Source: Nocardia terrae (lineage in GTDB: Bacteria > Actinomycetota > Actinomycetes > Mycobacteriales > Mycobacteriaceae). Taken from it: a stretch of DNA of 64,000 nucleotides. Location: assembly GCF_009760405.1 (NCBI RefSeq), contig NZ_WRPP01000006.1:186001-250000 (forward strand), written 5' to 3'. The notes beneath the pieces are model-generated. The model made no database searches. It saw only the letters and a program-made list of their open reading frames with translations, and was not told the DNA's origin. Positions within the stretch are counted from its first letter, which is position 1; each line of letters opens with the position of its first letter. This document shows, one piece after another, positions 8,678-17,747 of the stretch. A program made the position numbers and the translations under genes.

Positions 8678-11155
8678 ATGACCAACCGCTCTACCCGGGC
8701 ACAGGTGGCAGCGCCCGTTCGGGTCGCCCCGGCCGCCCCGACCACCGAGAGAACCGCGGCCGCAACCACACTGCCGCCCGGAAACATGTCGCACCGCCAG
8801 ATCATGACCATCCTGTCCGGCCTGCTGCTGGGCGTGTTCCTGGCGGCGCTGGACCAGAACATCGTGAGCGTGGCGATCGTCCGCATCGCCAACAGCCTGC
8901 ACGGTTTCGACAAACAGGCGTGGGCCACCACGGCCTACCTCATCACCGCCACCATCAGCACGCCGCTCTACGGCAAGCTGGCCGACATCTACGGCCGAAA
9001 ACCCTGCTACCTCATCGCCATCGGCGTCTTCGTGATCGGCTCGGTGTGCTGCACCTTCGCGACCTCCATGTACCAGCTCGCGGGTTTCCGCGCGCTGCAG
9101 GGCGTGGGCGCGGGCGGGCTGATGTCGCTGGCGTTCACCATCATCGGCGATATCGTGCCGCCCCGCGAAAGGGTCCGATACCAGGGCTATTTCATGATGG
9201 TGTTCGGCATCGCCACCGTGCTCGGGCCGGTGCTGGGCGGCTTCTTCTCCAATGCCGATCACATTCTGCGACTCGCGGGCTGGCGCTGGGTGTTCCTGGT
9301 GAACGTGCCCATCGGGGTGCTGGCGCTGCTGGTGGTCGCCAAGGTGCTGGACGTGCCGTTCGAGCGCCGCCGCCACCGCACCGACTGGCCGGGCGCGATA
9401 GCCCTTGCGGCGGGCACGGTTCCGCTGCTCATCATCGCCCAGCAGGGGCGCGAGTGGGGCTGGCAGTCGCACCGGGCGCTGCTCTGCTACGGGATCGCGG
9501 CGGCCGGGCTGGTGGCGTTCCTGCTGGTGGAATTTCTCATGAAGGACTCCGCGCTGATTCCGCTGCGACTGTTCCGCAGTCGCACCTTCAGCATCGCCAT
9601 CGTGGGCGGCTTCATCGTCGGCGTGGCCATGTTCGGCGCGATCGTGCTGGTGCCGCTGTACTTCCAGGTGGTGCGCGGGTATTCGCCCACGCGCTCCGGG
9701 CTTTTCATGCTGCCGCTGGTGGTGGGCATCATGCTGGGCGCGCAGTTGTCCGGGTGGATCACCAAATTCACCGGGCGCTACAAGGTGCTGCCGATCCTCG
9801 GCTCACTGGTGATCGCGCTCGGCTCGGGCCTGTTCGCGCTGGTGCGCTACGACTCCCCGCTGTGGCTGCCGCTGTTGTACTGCGGCGTCATCGGTTTCGG
9901 CCTCGGCGGATGCATGCAGACGCTCATCATCGCGGCCCAGAACGCGGGACCGCGCACGGACATGGGCGTCTCGACCGCCTCGGCCACCTTCTTCCGGCAG
10001 ATGGGCGGCACGCTGGGTGTCGCGGTCTTCCTGACCATCCTGTTCAACCTGCTGCCGCGCAAGATCATCGCGGCCTTCGGCGGGCAGCTGCCACCGGGCT
10101 TCGACACCGCCCAGCTGGGCCGGATCCAGAGCAATACCAGCGGCATCGCGGCCCTGCCCGAGCAGGTGCGCACGCCGATCCTGATCGGCTTCACCCACGC
10201 CATGGGCGGAGTGTTCGCGGTGGCGGCGGCCGTCGCGGTGGTGGCGGCGTTCGTGCTGATGTTCATGAAAGAGATTCCGCTGCAGGATATTCCGATGCCC
10301 GTGGTGGAGGAGACGGCCGAGCCGGAGCCGGAGCCCGAGCCGGAGGAGGAGTTCCACTTCGTCGAGCCGTCGGGGCTGTCGGTGTCGGGCTGCGTGCACC
10401 GGGAGGACGGCCAGTCGGTGCCCGACGCGGTGCTCACGCTCATCGATCAACGCGGACGCCAGGTTTCGCGGGCCATCGGCGAACCGGACGGGGCGTATCT
10501 CATCGGCATCCCGCGCGCGGGCGCTTACGTTCTCATCGTCTCGGCGTTCGGGTATCAGCCCGCCGCGGTGAACCTCAGCGTCGGCAGCCGCCCGCAGCAA
10601 CTCGATGTGGCATTGCTCGGGTCCGGCGAGGTGTCGGGCACGGTCCGATCCGTGGGGCGCGGTGTGCCGCTCGGCGATGCGACCGTCACCCTCACCGACG
10701 CGTTCGGCGATGTCGTCGGCTCGGCCATCACGACGGCCGAGGGCGACTTCATCTGCCGCGGCGTACTGGCGGGCACCTACACGCTGGTCGCGGTGGCCGA
10801 CCACATGCGCCCGACGGCGGTCTCGCTCACCGTCCCCGACAGCGGAATGCTGCGTCACGACATCGAATTGGCCCCGCGCGCGGTGCTCGCCGGCTCGGCC
10901 TGCAACGAGCGCGGCGAGATCGTCCCCGACGCCCAGATCACCGTGCTCGACGAGGCCGGGGACCTGGTGGCCGTCACCCGCACCGATGACACGGGCCGCT
11001 ATGTGGTGCCGGATCTGACGGAGGGGCGCTACACGGTCATGGCTCGCGGCTATCCGGCCGCCTTCAGCCGGGTCACGGTCGCCGAGGGTGAGGTCGCGCA
11101 CGACGTCATGCTCGGCTACGAGCGGGTGGAAACCCTGGAGCGGGCGGAGTACTAG
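8678..11155 (+). CDS. DHA2-type MFS drug exporter fused to three Ig-like carboxypeptidase-regulatory repeats
   Basis: 825 residues. Residues ~40-545 are a 14-helix MFS exporter (LDQNIVSVAIVRI in helix 1, GKLADIYGRKPCYL motif A, VLGPVLGGFF motif C). After an acidic E/P-rich linker (AEPEPEPEPEEE) come three ~80-residue beta-sandwich repeats at about 565-645, 650-735 and 740-820, each with the pattern G-x-V...P-x-A-x-V-x-L-x-D...G...T...D-G-x-Y...L-x-x-G-x-Y-x-L...G (for example DGAYLIGIPRAGAYVL and TGRYVVPDLTEGRYTV). Such repeats are normally extracellular, while a 14-helix MFS C-terminus should be cytoplasmic. Probable efflux role; cargo and repeat function unknown. Confidence 0.88.
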   Translation: MTNRSTRAQVAAPVRVAPAAPTTERTAAATTLPPGNMSHRQIMTILSGLLLGVFLAALDQNIVSVAIVRIANSLHGFDKQAWATTAYLITATISTPLYGKLADIYGRKPCYLIAIGVFVIGSVCCTFATSMYQLAGFRALQGVGAGGLMSLAFTIIGDIVPPRERVRYQGYFMMVFGIATVLGPVLGGFFSNADHILRLAGWRWVFLVNVPIGVLALLVVAKVLDVPFERRRHRTDWPGAIALAAGTVPLLIIAQQGREWGWQSHRALLCYGIAAAGLVAFLLVEFLMKDSALIPLRLFRSRTFSIAIVGGFIVGVAMFGAIVLVPLYFQVVRGYSPTRSGLFMLPLVVGIMLGAQLSGWITKFTGRYKVLPILGSLVIALGSGLFALVRYDSPLWLPLLYCGVIGFGLGGCMQTLIIAAQNAGPRTDMGVSTASATFFRQMGGTLGVAVFLTILFNLLPRKIIAAFGGQLPPGFDTAQLGRIQSNTSGIAALPEQVRTPILIGFTHAMGGVFAVAAAVAVVAAFVLMFMKEIPLQDIPMPVVEETAEPEPEPEPEEEFHFVEPSGLSVSGCVHREDGQSVPDAVLTLIDQRGRQVSRAIGEPDGAYLIGIPRAGAYVLIVSAFGYQPAAVNLSVGSRPQQLDVALLGSGEVSGTVRSVGRGVPLGDATVTLTDAFGDVVGSAITTAEGDFICRGVLAGTYTLVAVADHMRPTAVSLTVPDSGMLRHDIELAPRAVLAGSACNERGEIVPDAQITVLDEAGDLVAVTRTDDTGRYVVPDLTEGRYTVMARGYPAAFSRVTVAEGEVAHDVMLGYERVETLERAEY

Positions 11156-11222
11156 CGAGTAGCGAACGTTCCGATTCACCGCGCGGGCCGGGCGCGCAGC
11201 TGTTAGGTTCTCGAACTGAAAA

Positions 11223-11247
11223 CAGTCCAGCATTCGGTATTGGACTG
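11223..11247. promoter_or_regulatory. Inverted repeat upstream of the SGNH esterase gene
   Basis: CAGTCCA (11223-11229) and TGGACTG (11241-11247) form a perfect 7-bp inverted repeat with an 11-bp spacer, ending 18 bp before the esterase ATG at 11266. It could be a regulator site or a leader hairpin that touches translation; a GGGAAGAAC Shine-Dalgarno-like stretch follows it. Confidence 0.4.
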
Positions 11248-11265
11248 CCCCAGGGAAGAACAGTT

Positions 11266-12153
11266 ATGAAGACCTCGCGCGCACTGCTGACCGCCGCGGC
11301 CCTCGCCGCCGTCCTACCCGCCGGAGCCGCCCAGGCCGAACCGGACGCCGCCGCACCCATCAATGAATATGTGGCCCTTGGTGATTCGTGGGCGGCCGAC
11401 GCCACCCTCAGTCAGCTCACCACCGTGTTCACGCCCACGGCGTGTGTGCAGAGCTCACACAACTACGCCAAGCAGGTCGCCGCGGCGCTGAACGTGCCGG
11501 TCTTCCGCGATGCCACTTGCGGAGGCGCGGTCGCCGCGAACATGACGGTGCCGCAGCACATCGGGGCGGATTACAACGCGCCGCAGTTCGATCGGCTGAC
11601 CGAGAACACGGACCTGGTCACGCTCGAGATCGGCGGCAACGACGCGGATCTGGCCGCTACGGTCACCGACTGCATCACCCTCGACCCTGCTGTCAGTCCC
11701 TGCCTGGACCACGAGGTCGTGGATGGTGTCGACCAGATGTCGGAGAAGATCGCGCGGACCGAGCCTCGGGTCGCGGGCGTCATCGCGGGCATTCGCGAAC
11801 GTGCGCCGCACGCACGTATTTTGCTGCTCGACTACTTCGAAGGCATCGGCCTCGATGGCGGGTGCTGGCCGGAGATTCCGATCTCCGATGCCGACGCGAT
11901 CTGGCTGGGGCACAAACTGATCGAGATGCATGAGATGCTCGGGCGGGTGGCTGAGACCACCGGCGTCGATTTCGTCGACACCTATGACGGTAGTGCCGGG
12001 CATGACGCCTGCAAGCCTGTCGGGACACGGTGGGTTGAGGGGTTGCTGCCGTATTCGGGTAATCCGGTGGGGCTGGCCGTGCCGTTCCATCCGAACCAGC
12101 TGGGTGCGGACTACCAGGCCCGGAGGGTGCTCGAGACCCTCGGTGAATACTGA
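11266..12153 (+). CDS. Secreted SGNH/GDSL hydrolase (lipase/esterase)
   Basis: 295 residues with a Sec signal peptide (KTSRALLTAAALAAVL...AQA, cut near residue 25). SGNH blocks are all visible: block I YVALGDSWAAD (catalytic Ser), block II glycine in CGGAVAANM, block III LEIGGNDADL, block V VPFHPNQLG (catalytic His). Six or more cysteines suggest disulfides, as in Streptomyces SGNH lipases. It acts outside the cell on lipid or wall ester substrates. Transcribed singly; a long hairpin follows it. Confidence 0.9.
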   Translation: MKTSRALLTAAALAAVLPAGAAQAEPDAAAPINEYVALGDSWAADATLSQLTTVFTPTACVQSSHNYAKQVAAALNVPVFRDATCGGAVAANMTVPQHIGADYNAPQFDRLTENTDLVTLEIGGNDADLAATVTDCITLDPAVSPCLDHEVVDGVDQMSEKIARTEPRVAGVIAGIRERAPHARILLLDYFEGIGLDGGCWPEIPISDADAIWLGHKLIEMHEMLGRVAETTGVDFVDTYDGSAGHDACKPVGTRWVEGLLPYSGNPVGLAVPFHPNQLGADYQARRVLETLGEY

Positions 12154-12181
12154 CCCCCGGATCGCCGGTGTGTCCCGGGGC

Positions 12182-12251
12182 GATCTTCAAGATCAACATG
12201 CATTGAGGTACAGGAATGTCCTGTTTGTCGCACCTCTTTGCATGTTGATCT
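12182..12251. terminator. Long nested hairpin between convergent genes
   Basis: AGATCAACATGC (12190-12201) and GCATGTTGATCT (12240-12251) are perfect 12-bp complementary arms. Inside them GAGGT pairs with ACCTC and AGGA with TCCT, giving a nested stem. The left arm also shares a 13-bp palindrome GATCTTCAAGATC (12182-12194). It lies between two genes that converge, so it may end both transcripts, but there is no U-run; a small repeat element is an alternative. Confidence 0.5.
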
Positions 12252-12263
12252 CGAGGGGTGGGG

Positions 12264-14234
12264 TTAGGTGGAGGGGTGGGGGGTGATCTGGACTCGGTTG
12301 TCGTGGAAGACTGCGCCGCCGCCGAAGTCTGAATCGCGTTCGGCGATGGTCGCGTTCACGGTCGCGCCGCCGGTGTGCTTGGCCCAGCGGCCCTTCGGGG
12401 TGGCGGCCACGCCGGGGCGGACCGCGTCGGATACTTCGGCGATGGCGTCGAAGGAGCCGCGCTCGTTGGCGACGGTCACCGGGTCACCGTCGGAGATGCC
12501 GCGGGCAGACGCGTCGTCGGGGTGGATCATGACGGTCGGTTCGCCTGCGCGCCGCCTCAATTCGGGATTGGAGCCGAAGGTGGTGTTCAGGAAGTAGTGC
12601 GACGCGGCCGAGATCAGCACCAGGCCGTCGCCGGGGTCGGCGGGTGGGGTGTAGCCGGCCAGGGGATCGTGTCCGGCCGCGGCGGCTCGGGGTGAGACGA
12701 AGCGGAGTTTGTCGGTGGGGACGGGCCGCGGGTCGATCTTCAGGAAGCCGTCCGCGCGCAGGCGGTCGATGTCGTACTGCTTCAGCAGTTGATTCGCCAG
12801 CTCCTCGTCCGAGTCGTACAGCGCGGGCTCGGTAAGGCCCATGCGTTCAGCCAGTCGGCGGAAAGTCTCGGTGGTGGGCAGGCATTCGCCGGGCGGGGCG
12901 ACGGCTGGTTCGTTCCAGACCAGGTAGAGGTTGCCGTAGGCGGCGATGACATCGAGGTGTTCGGGCTGCATGGTGGCCGGGAGCACGATGTCGGCGTAGT
13001 CGGCCGTATCGGTCGGGAAGTGTTCCAGCACAACGGTGAACAGGTCCTCGCGGGACAGGCCCTCGATCACCCGGCGCTGATCCGGATTGGAACCGACCGG
13101 ATTGGCGGCGATCACGAACAGCGCTTTCACCGGCGGCGCTGTGGTTTCCAGCAGCGCCTCGCCCATTCGCGTCATGGACAGCGTCCGCACCGGATTCGGC
13201 AGCAGATCGAAGCGCACCAGCGCGGGGACATCGAGACGGAAGTGGCCGCTGGTCGAATAGTGCAGTCCGCCACCGGGAATGGCCCAGTCGCCCGTGACCC
13301 CCGGCAGGCAAGCCAGGGTGCGCAGCGCCATGCCGCCGCCCGCGTGTCGCTGCATCCCCTGCGACGCGCGGATGGCGGTCGGGCGGGTGCGGGCGATGCG
13401 TTCGCCCAGCGCCACAATGCGTTCCACCGGCACCCCGGTGATCGCCGCGGTGCGCTCGGGCGTGTATTCCTCGACACGGCCGCGGAATTCGGGCCAACCC
13501 TCGGTGTGTGCGGCCAAGAACGCCCCGTCCTCCGCGCCGAGTGACACGATGACGTGCATGAGACCCAGCGCCAGCGCCGCGTCGGTGCCCGGCAGCGGAG
13601 CCAGGTGCTCGTCGCAGCGTTCGGCGGTGCGGCTGCGCACCGGATCGATGGCGACCGTGTACGCGCCGCTGTCCTGGACGAACTTCCAGACGTGATGACC
13701 CGAGCTGAGCGGATTGGTGCCCCACAGCAGGATCAGCTTCGACCGGGTGAAGTCCTCCGGATCCATACCGCCCGAGGTGCCGAGGGTGTATTTCAGCCCG
13801 GTGCTGCCCGCGATCGAGCAGATGGTCGGATCGTGCAGGGACGCGCCGAGGGCATTGAAGAACCGCCGCCCGGAAAAGCCTTCCAGCCCTTGCAGGTAGC
13901 CCAGGCTGCCGGTGCCGTGGAACGGCCAGATCGCCTCGCCGCCGTACTCGTCGACGATGCCGGTGAGCCGGGTGGCGATCTCGTCGAGGGCCTCGTCCCA
14001 GGTGATGCGCTCGAAGCGGCCCTCACCCTTGCGGCCGACGCGGCGCAGCGGATGGGTGATGCGCTCGGGGGAGTGGACCTGTTCGAGGTAGCGGTTCACC
14101 TTCACGCACAGCGCGCCCCGGGTGACGGGGTGCTCCTTGTTGCCGCGCAGGCCGACCGCCGTGCCGTCCGCGACGTCCACCACCCAGGAGCAACCGTCCG
14201 GGCAGTCCAGCGGGCAGGCTCCCAATACCTTCAT
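12264..14234 (-). CDS. Molybdopterin (bis-MGD) oxidoreductase, stand-alone
   Basis: 656 residues of the DMSO-reductase superfamily. The N-terminal 4Fe-4S motif is CPLDCPDGC plus a distal Cys (GALCVK), followed by GKGEGRFERITWDEALDEIA. The cofactor-binding pieces STGLKYTLG, LLWGTNPLSSG, AIDPVRSRTAERCD and the C-terminal MIHPDDASARGISDGDPV domain are in order. It lacks the extra domains of the fused enzyme at 56098. Substrate is unknown; close relatives are annotated only as molybdopterin-dependent oxidoreductases. No electron-transfer subunit lies beside it. The ATG at 14234 (MKVLGACP) is chosen over an in-frame TTG at 14252. Confidence 0.88.
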   Translation of the reverse strand: MKVLGACPLDCPDGCSWVVDVADGTAVGLRGNKEHPVTRGALCVKVNRYLEQVHSPERITHPLRRVGRKGEGRFERITWDEALDEIATRLTGIVDEYGGEAIWPFHGTGSLGYLQGLEGFSGRRFFNALGASLHDPTICSIAGSTGLKYTLGTSGGMDPEDFTRSKLILLWGTNPLSSGHHVWKFVQDSGAYTVAIDPVRSRTAERCDEHLAPLPGTDAALALGLMHVIVSLGAEDGAFLAAHTEGWPEFRGRVEEYTPERTAAITGVPVERIVALGERIARTRPTAIRASQGMQRHAGGGMALRTLACLPGVTGDWAIPGGGLHYSTSGHFRLDVPALVRFDLLPNPVRTLSMTRMGEALLETTAPPVKALFVIAANPVGSNPDQRRVIEGLSREDLFTVVLEHFPTDTADYADIVLPATMQPEHLDVIAAYGNLYLVWNEPAVAPPGECLPTTETFRRLAERMGLTEPALYDSDEELANQLLKQYDIDRLRADGFLKIDPRPVPTDKLRFVSPRAAAAGHDPLAGYTPPADPGDGLVLISAASHYFLNTTFGSNPELRRRAGEPTVMIHPDDASARGISDGDPVTVANERGSFDAIAEVSDAVRPGVAATPKGRWAKHTGGATVNATIAERDSDFGGGAVFHDNRVQITPHPST

Positions 14235-14416
14235 TCGATCGATCGTAGGCAAGCGACCTGTCGGTGGCGAAAGGCGAGCGTACGGCGGGTTTTCGTGAGC
14301 GACACGCCCACGGCGTCATGTGACGACACGCTGAGGCGCTGGGGTAGTCTCGGCGCGCGGCTAACCAGCCGCAACAGGATTGCGGGGGCGGAAGTGCGCG
14401 GTGGAATGGGATATTC

Positions 14417-14827
14417 ATGATCACCCCCGGCCGAGGGCTCGTCGGAGTCGCCACGGGTTGCGTGGCGCTGCTGACCGGCTGCACCTATCCGGGACACACC
14501 GAGGCGGCGCGCGCCAGGCCGGCCGACACCGCGTTGTCGGCGAGTGACGTGGGTGAGATGCAGCGCAGCGCCTTCGTGACCGGCTGCGGCGGAACCTCCG
14601 CGGGCTGGCAGGCGACGGCGGTGGTGAGCAATCGGGACGCGGTCGAGCACCGGTACCTCGTGGTGATCAGTTTCATGACCCCGGAGTCGACGGATCTGGG
14701 ACGCACCCGCACCGAGGTGACCGTCGCCCCGGGCGCGACGCAGGACTTCACCACCGAGACGCGACTGGATCCGGTCACCCGTCCACAGACCGTCCGGTGT
14801 GTGCTGCGCGGCGTGGAGCAACTCTGA
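14417..14827 (+). CDS. Small lipoprotein
   Basis: 136 residues. The signal peptide ends in the lipobox LLTGC, so Cys19-22 would be lipidated and the protein anchored outside the membrane. The mature part (VTGCGGTSAGWQATAVVSN ... TRTEVTVAPGATQDFTTET) reads as a single immunoglobulin-like beta sandwich of the kind found in FxLYD/DUF4352-type lipoproteins, with two further cysteines. Role unknown. Confidence 0.72.
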   Translation: MITPGRGLVGVATGCVALLTGCTYPGHTEAARARPADTALSASDVGEMQRSAFVTGCGGTSAGWQATAVVSNRDAVEHRYLVVISFMTPESTDLGRTRTEVTVAPGATQDFTTETRLDPVTRPQTVRCVLRGVEQL

Positions 14828-15022
14828 AAGTTGCGCGGGGACAGGGTGGGCCGCTTAGGATCTCCAGCGCCGGCCATGCTCGGTGGGCCGCACCAGCGGA
14901 GTAGCTAAAGGTTCACTGACCTGCGCGGCAGTGGCATCGGGTCTTCTCCGGATGTGGATTTGTCGGTGCCATGGTGCATGCTCTTGGCACGCAGATGTCC
15001 GCCCGTCCGCCCGGAGTGCCCC

Positions 15023-15778
15023 ATGTCGACCCGTACCAAGCCACAGCCCTTGTCGGATACCGAGATTCGGCAGATTGCCGCGGAAATCGACGCGGGCCGT
15101 CCGCCGATGGTGTGGTTCACCGCGGCGGCGGTCGGCGTACCGGAAGGCCGGTCCGGAAAGGTGATGTCTCTCGGTGATCCGTCCGAGGGAGATTTCCTGC
15201 AGGTGAAGCCCACGGGCTCGAAGGACGTATTGTCCTTCGGTCCCACCGAGGTCACCCTGACGAAACCGGCTCGCCAGAACCAGACCAAACCGGCCAGTGC
15301 GCCATCGGCCGCGAAACCGAGGAAGGAACCCATCGTGACGATGCCCTCGCCGGCCGCCGCGCCGACCGCTCCCAGCGCGCCCGCGCCCGCCCCGGAAGCG
15401 AAGACCGAAACCGCCTCTCCCGCCACGGAGCCGGCGCCGGAGGCCAAGGCCGCCAAGGCCGCCGCGTCGCGCCCGGCCCGCAATGCCGCCAACGCCGCTG
15501 CCGCCAAGAAGCCCAAGGCCGCCGAGGTCACGGTCACCCTGAGCGGCACCGCCGACGGTGAGTGGACCCTCGATGTGGTCAACGGCAAGAAGCGCACCAT
15601 CAAGGGCCTCTCGGTCGCGAGTTCCGCTGTCGCCCAGGCCGCCAAGATCCTGCACCCGGAATTCGCCGAGGTCGTCGACTCGATTCACGAGGCCGTCCGC
15701 GCCGCCCAGCAGGCCAAGGTGGAACAGCTGCAGGCCGAACTCGAATCGGCCCGTCGGCTACTCGACGACCTCGCCTGA
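15023..15778 (+). CDS. Alanine/proline-rich cytoplasmic protein of unknown function
   Basis: 251 residues from the ATG at 15023 (MSTRTKPQPL); longer starts are not supported. An N-terminal globular part (to ~residue 95) has the motif RPPMVWFTAAAVGVPEGRSG and GDFLQVKPTGSKDVLSFGP. A low-complexity Ala/Pro/Lys linker (about 100-180) connects to a C-terminal domain (VTVTLSGTADGEWTLDVVNG) ending in a helical coiled stretch (VEQLQAELESARRLL). It resembles an actinobacteria-only family (I believe DUF6319). The basic linker suggests nucleic-acid or scaffold binding, which is inference. Confidence 0.7.
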   Translation: MSTRTKPQPLSDTEIRQIAAEIDAGRPPMVWFTAAAVGVPEGRSGKVMSLGDPSEGDFLQVKPTGSKDVLSFGPTEVTLTKPARQNQTKPASAPSAAKPRKEPIVTMPSPAAAPTAPSAPAPAPEAKTETASPATEPAPEAKAAKAAASRPARNAANAAAAKKPKAAEVTVTLSGTADGEWTLDVVNGKKRTIKGLSVASSAVAQAAKILHPEFAEVVDSIHEAVRAAQQAKVEQLQAELESARRLLDDLA

Positions 15779-15846
15779 GCCACAGACCCGATCTGATCGC
15801 CGGTAGCCCAACCGCTTTCGGGGCCCGGCGTTACGGGCGTGCTGGT

Positions 15847-15884
15847 CGGCCGGAATCCACTACTGCGGCAGTGGATCCCGGCCG
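15847..15884. terminator. Hairpin between convergent genes
   Basis: CGGCCGGAATCCACT (15847-15861) pairs with AGTGGATCCCGGCCG (15870-15884) with one mismatch and an 8-base loop. It sits between the 3' ends of the Ala/Pro-rich gene and the convergent diguanylate cyclase gene. There is no U-run, so termination activity is inferred from position and stem strength. Confidence 0.45.
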
Positions 15885-15939
15885 GAAGCATGCCGGGACG
15901 GGCACGGATTCATGCCGTGCGGGTGACGAGGGAGCTCCC

Positions 15940-17511
15940 TCACACCGCAGATTCGCGCTGCCAGGTGCGCGGTCCGGACTCCGGCCGTCCCCGCCGCAGA
16001 TCGTCGTGGAAGATGTAGCCCAGCGAGTATTCCTTGGCGTGGTACATCGCCGAATCCGCTTCGCGCAGTAGCTCGTACACCGTGGTCTCGGTCTCCCGCG
16101 GCCGCGAGCAGGCGATGCCGATGCTGGCCGCGATGCGCACCTCGGCCGCGCTCAGCTCGAACGGCTCCCCGAGCGTGGCCAGCAGCCGCTCGGCCAGCTG
16201 CAGCGCCTGCTGGCGCGCCAGCGGGGCCAGCACCACGAATTCGTCACCGCCGTAGCGGGCGGCCGCGTCGTCGCGGCGGATGACCCGGCGGATGCGGGCC
16301 GCCGCATTGGCGATCAGCTCGTCGCCCACCGCGTGCCCGTAGTTGTCGTTGACGCGCTTGAAGCCGTCCAGGTCTATGAACAACAGCGCCAAAGGCTGTC
16401 CGGCCCAACGCTCCCGATTACGATGCAGCGCCCGCAGCAGGGCGGCGCGGTTCAGGAGTCCGGTCAGCATGTCGTGATCGGCCTGGTACTGCGCGCGCCG
16501 TTCGCTGCGGGCGCTGCGTTCGATGGCGCGTTCGCTGCGTAGCAGCACGCCGCCGAGTAGGAGCGCGAACAGCGAGGACACCACGATGCGGTCGAGAGTG
16601 TCGAGGCTGGAGCCCACCACCGGCACCAGCGAGGCCACGATCATGACGATGGCGATGATGCTGGCCCGCTGCCGGGACCGGTGCGGATGGATGTCACGCG
16701 GGCCGCCCAGCACCACCATGCTCGGATGCAGCGCGGCCGCGCCGATCAGCGTGAAGCCCAGTTGCAGCGGCAGCAGCTGGATCTGGCGGCCCAGCGATGC
16801 CGAGCCGATCGTCTCCAGGTGGTAGCAGAGATCGCCGCCGAGAATGACCAGCATGGCCAGGTGCACCAGCCGCAGTGAGGTTTCCGAGCGCGCCGAGGTG
16901 ATGACCGAGTGCACGATCACGGTGAGCAGCAGCGCGTCCACGATGGGGTCCGCCATGCTGGTGACGGTGGTGAACCGGATGCGGTGGGCCATGTGCAGCA
17001 CCGGCGAGATGAGGAAGGTCCACGACAGCAGCAGCGCGCCCAGGCCGATGAGCCCGGAGTCCAGCAGCAGATCGTGGTCGGTGCTGTTCTGGCGCGGCCG
17101 CAGCCACAGCACCGCGGCCAGGCCGACGCAGCAGTACCCGCTCAGGGTGAACAGGTCGTCGAAGGGGTGGCGCTGGGACTCCGAGACGTGGCGCAGCGCG
17201 GTGCCGATGGCGAACTGCAGGGCCGCCGCGGACAGCAGGTACCAGGGCAACGGGTGGCGGGGACGGTACTTGCGGACGCCGAGGCCGATCATGGTGAGGC
17301 TGAGGGCGACCGAGACGAACAGGGTGCCCAACGCGACGATACGGCTGTTGATCAGCAGGGGGAGACCGAGAATGAGCACGCCGCCGGTGAACAGCCCGGT
17401 GCGCCAGCAGATTCTGGTGTGCCACTGGGCCCGACCCGGACCAGGCCGCTCGGCCGGTTGTGTGTCCGTTCCCACCAGCCCCCCTCGTCCGAGCAGTACT
17501 CGAAAAGACAC
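15940..17511 (-). CDS. Membrane-bound diguanylate cyclase (GGDEF domain)
   Basis: 523 residues. About ten hydrophobic helices (residues ~35-330) form a membrane sensor, then a linker (SERRAQYQADHDMLTGLLNR) leads into a GGDEF domain (~345-505). The active-site signature YGGDEF is intact, preceded by LFIDLDGFKRVNDNYGHAVG. An inhibitory RxxD site (RRDD) sits exactly five residues before it, so product inhibition by c-di-GMP is expected. The protein should make c-di-GMP from two GTP in response to a membrane signal; no EAL or PilZ partner is in the window. Start is GTG at 17511; GTG at 17475 is possible. Confidence 0.92.
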   Translation of the reverse strand: MSFRVLLGRGGLVGTDTQPAERPGPGRAQWHTRICWRTGLFTGGVLILGLPLLINSRIVALGTLFVSVALSLTMIGLGVRKYRPRHPLPWYLLSAAALQFAIGTALRHVSESQRHPFDDLFTLSGYCCVGLAAVLWLRPRQNSTDHDLLLDSGLIGLGALLLSWTFLISPVLHMAHRIRFTTVTSMADPIVDALLLTVIVHSVITSARSETSLRLVHLAMLVILGGDLCYHLETIGSASLGRQIQLLPLQLGFTLIGAAALHPSMVVLGGPRDIHPHRSRQRASIIAIVMIVASLVPVVGSSLDTLDRIVVSSLFALLLGGVLLRSERAIERSARSERRAQYQADHDMLTGLLNRAALLRALHRNRERWAGQPLALLFIDLDGFKRVNDNYGHAVGDELIANAAARIRRVIRRDDAAARYGGDEFVVLAPLARQQALQLAERLLATLGEPFELSAAEVRIAASIGIACSRPRETETTVYELLREADSAMYHAKEYSLGYIFHDDLRRGRPESGPRTWQRESAV

Positions 17512-17747
17512 CGCCGATCCTCAACCGTGTGTGTTGCGGTACGAGCATAGGTCCCCGCGCAGCGGTGGCAGAGTGCCCGGTAGAGAAAGGCGCTGCCACT
17601 ATTTGGGCAACCGAACCGATCATGACATGAAAACGCCCGCTCCGGAGCGGAGTTCGGCGAACCCGCAGGACCGCTTTCCGCGAGGCTCGCTATGCTCCTC
17701 GCGAATCGAACCGAACGGCCTGCACGACTCTGTGAACAGGAGCCGAA

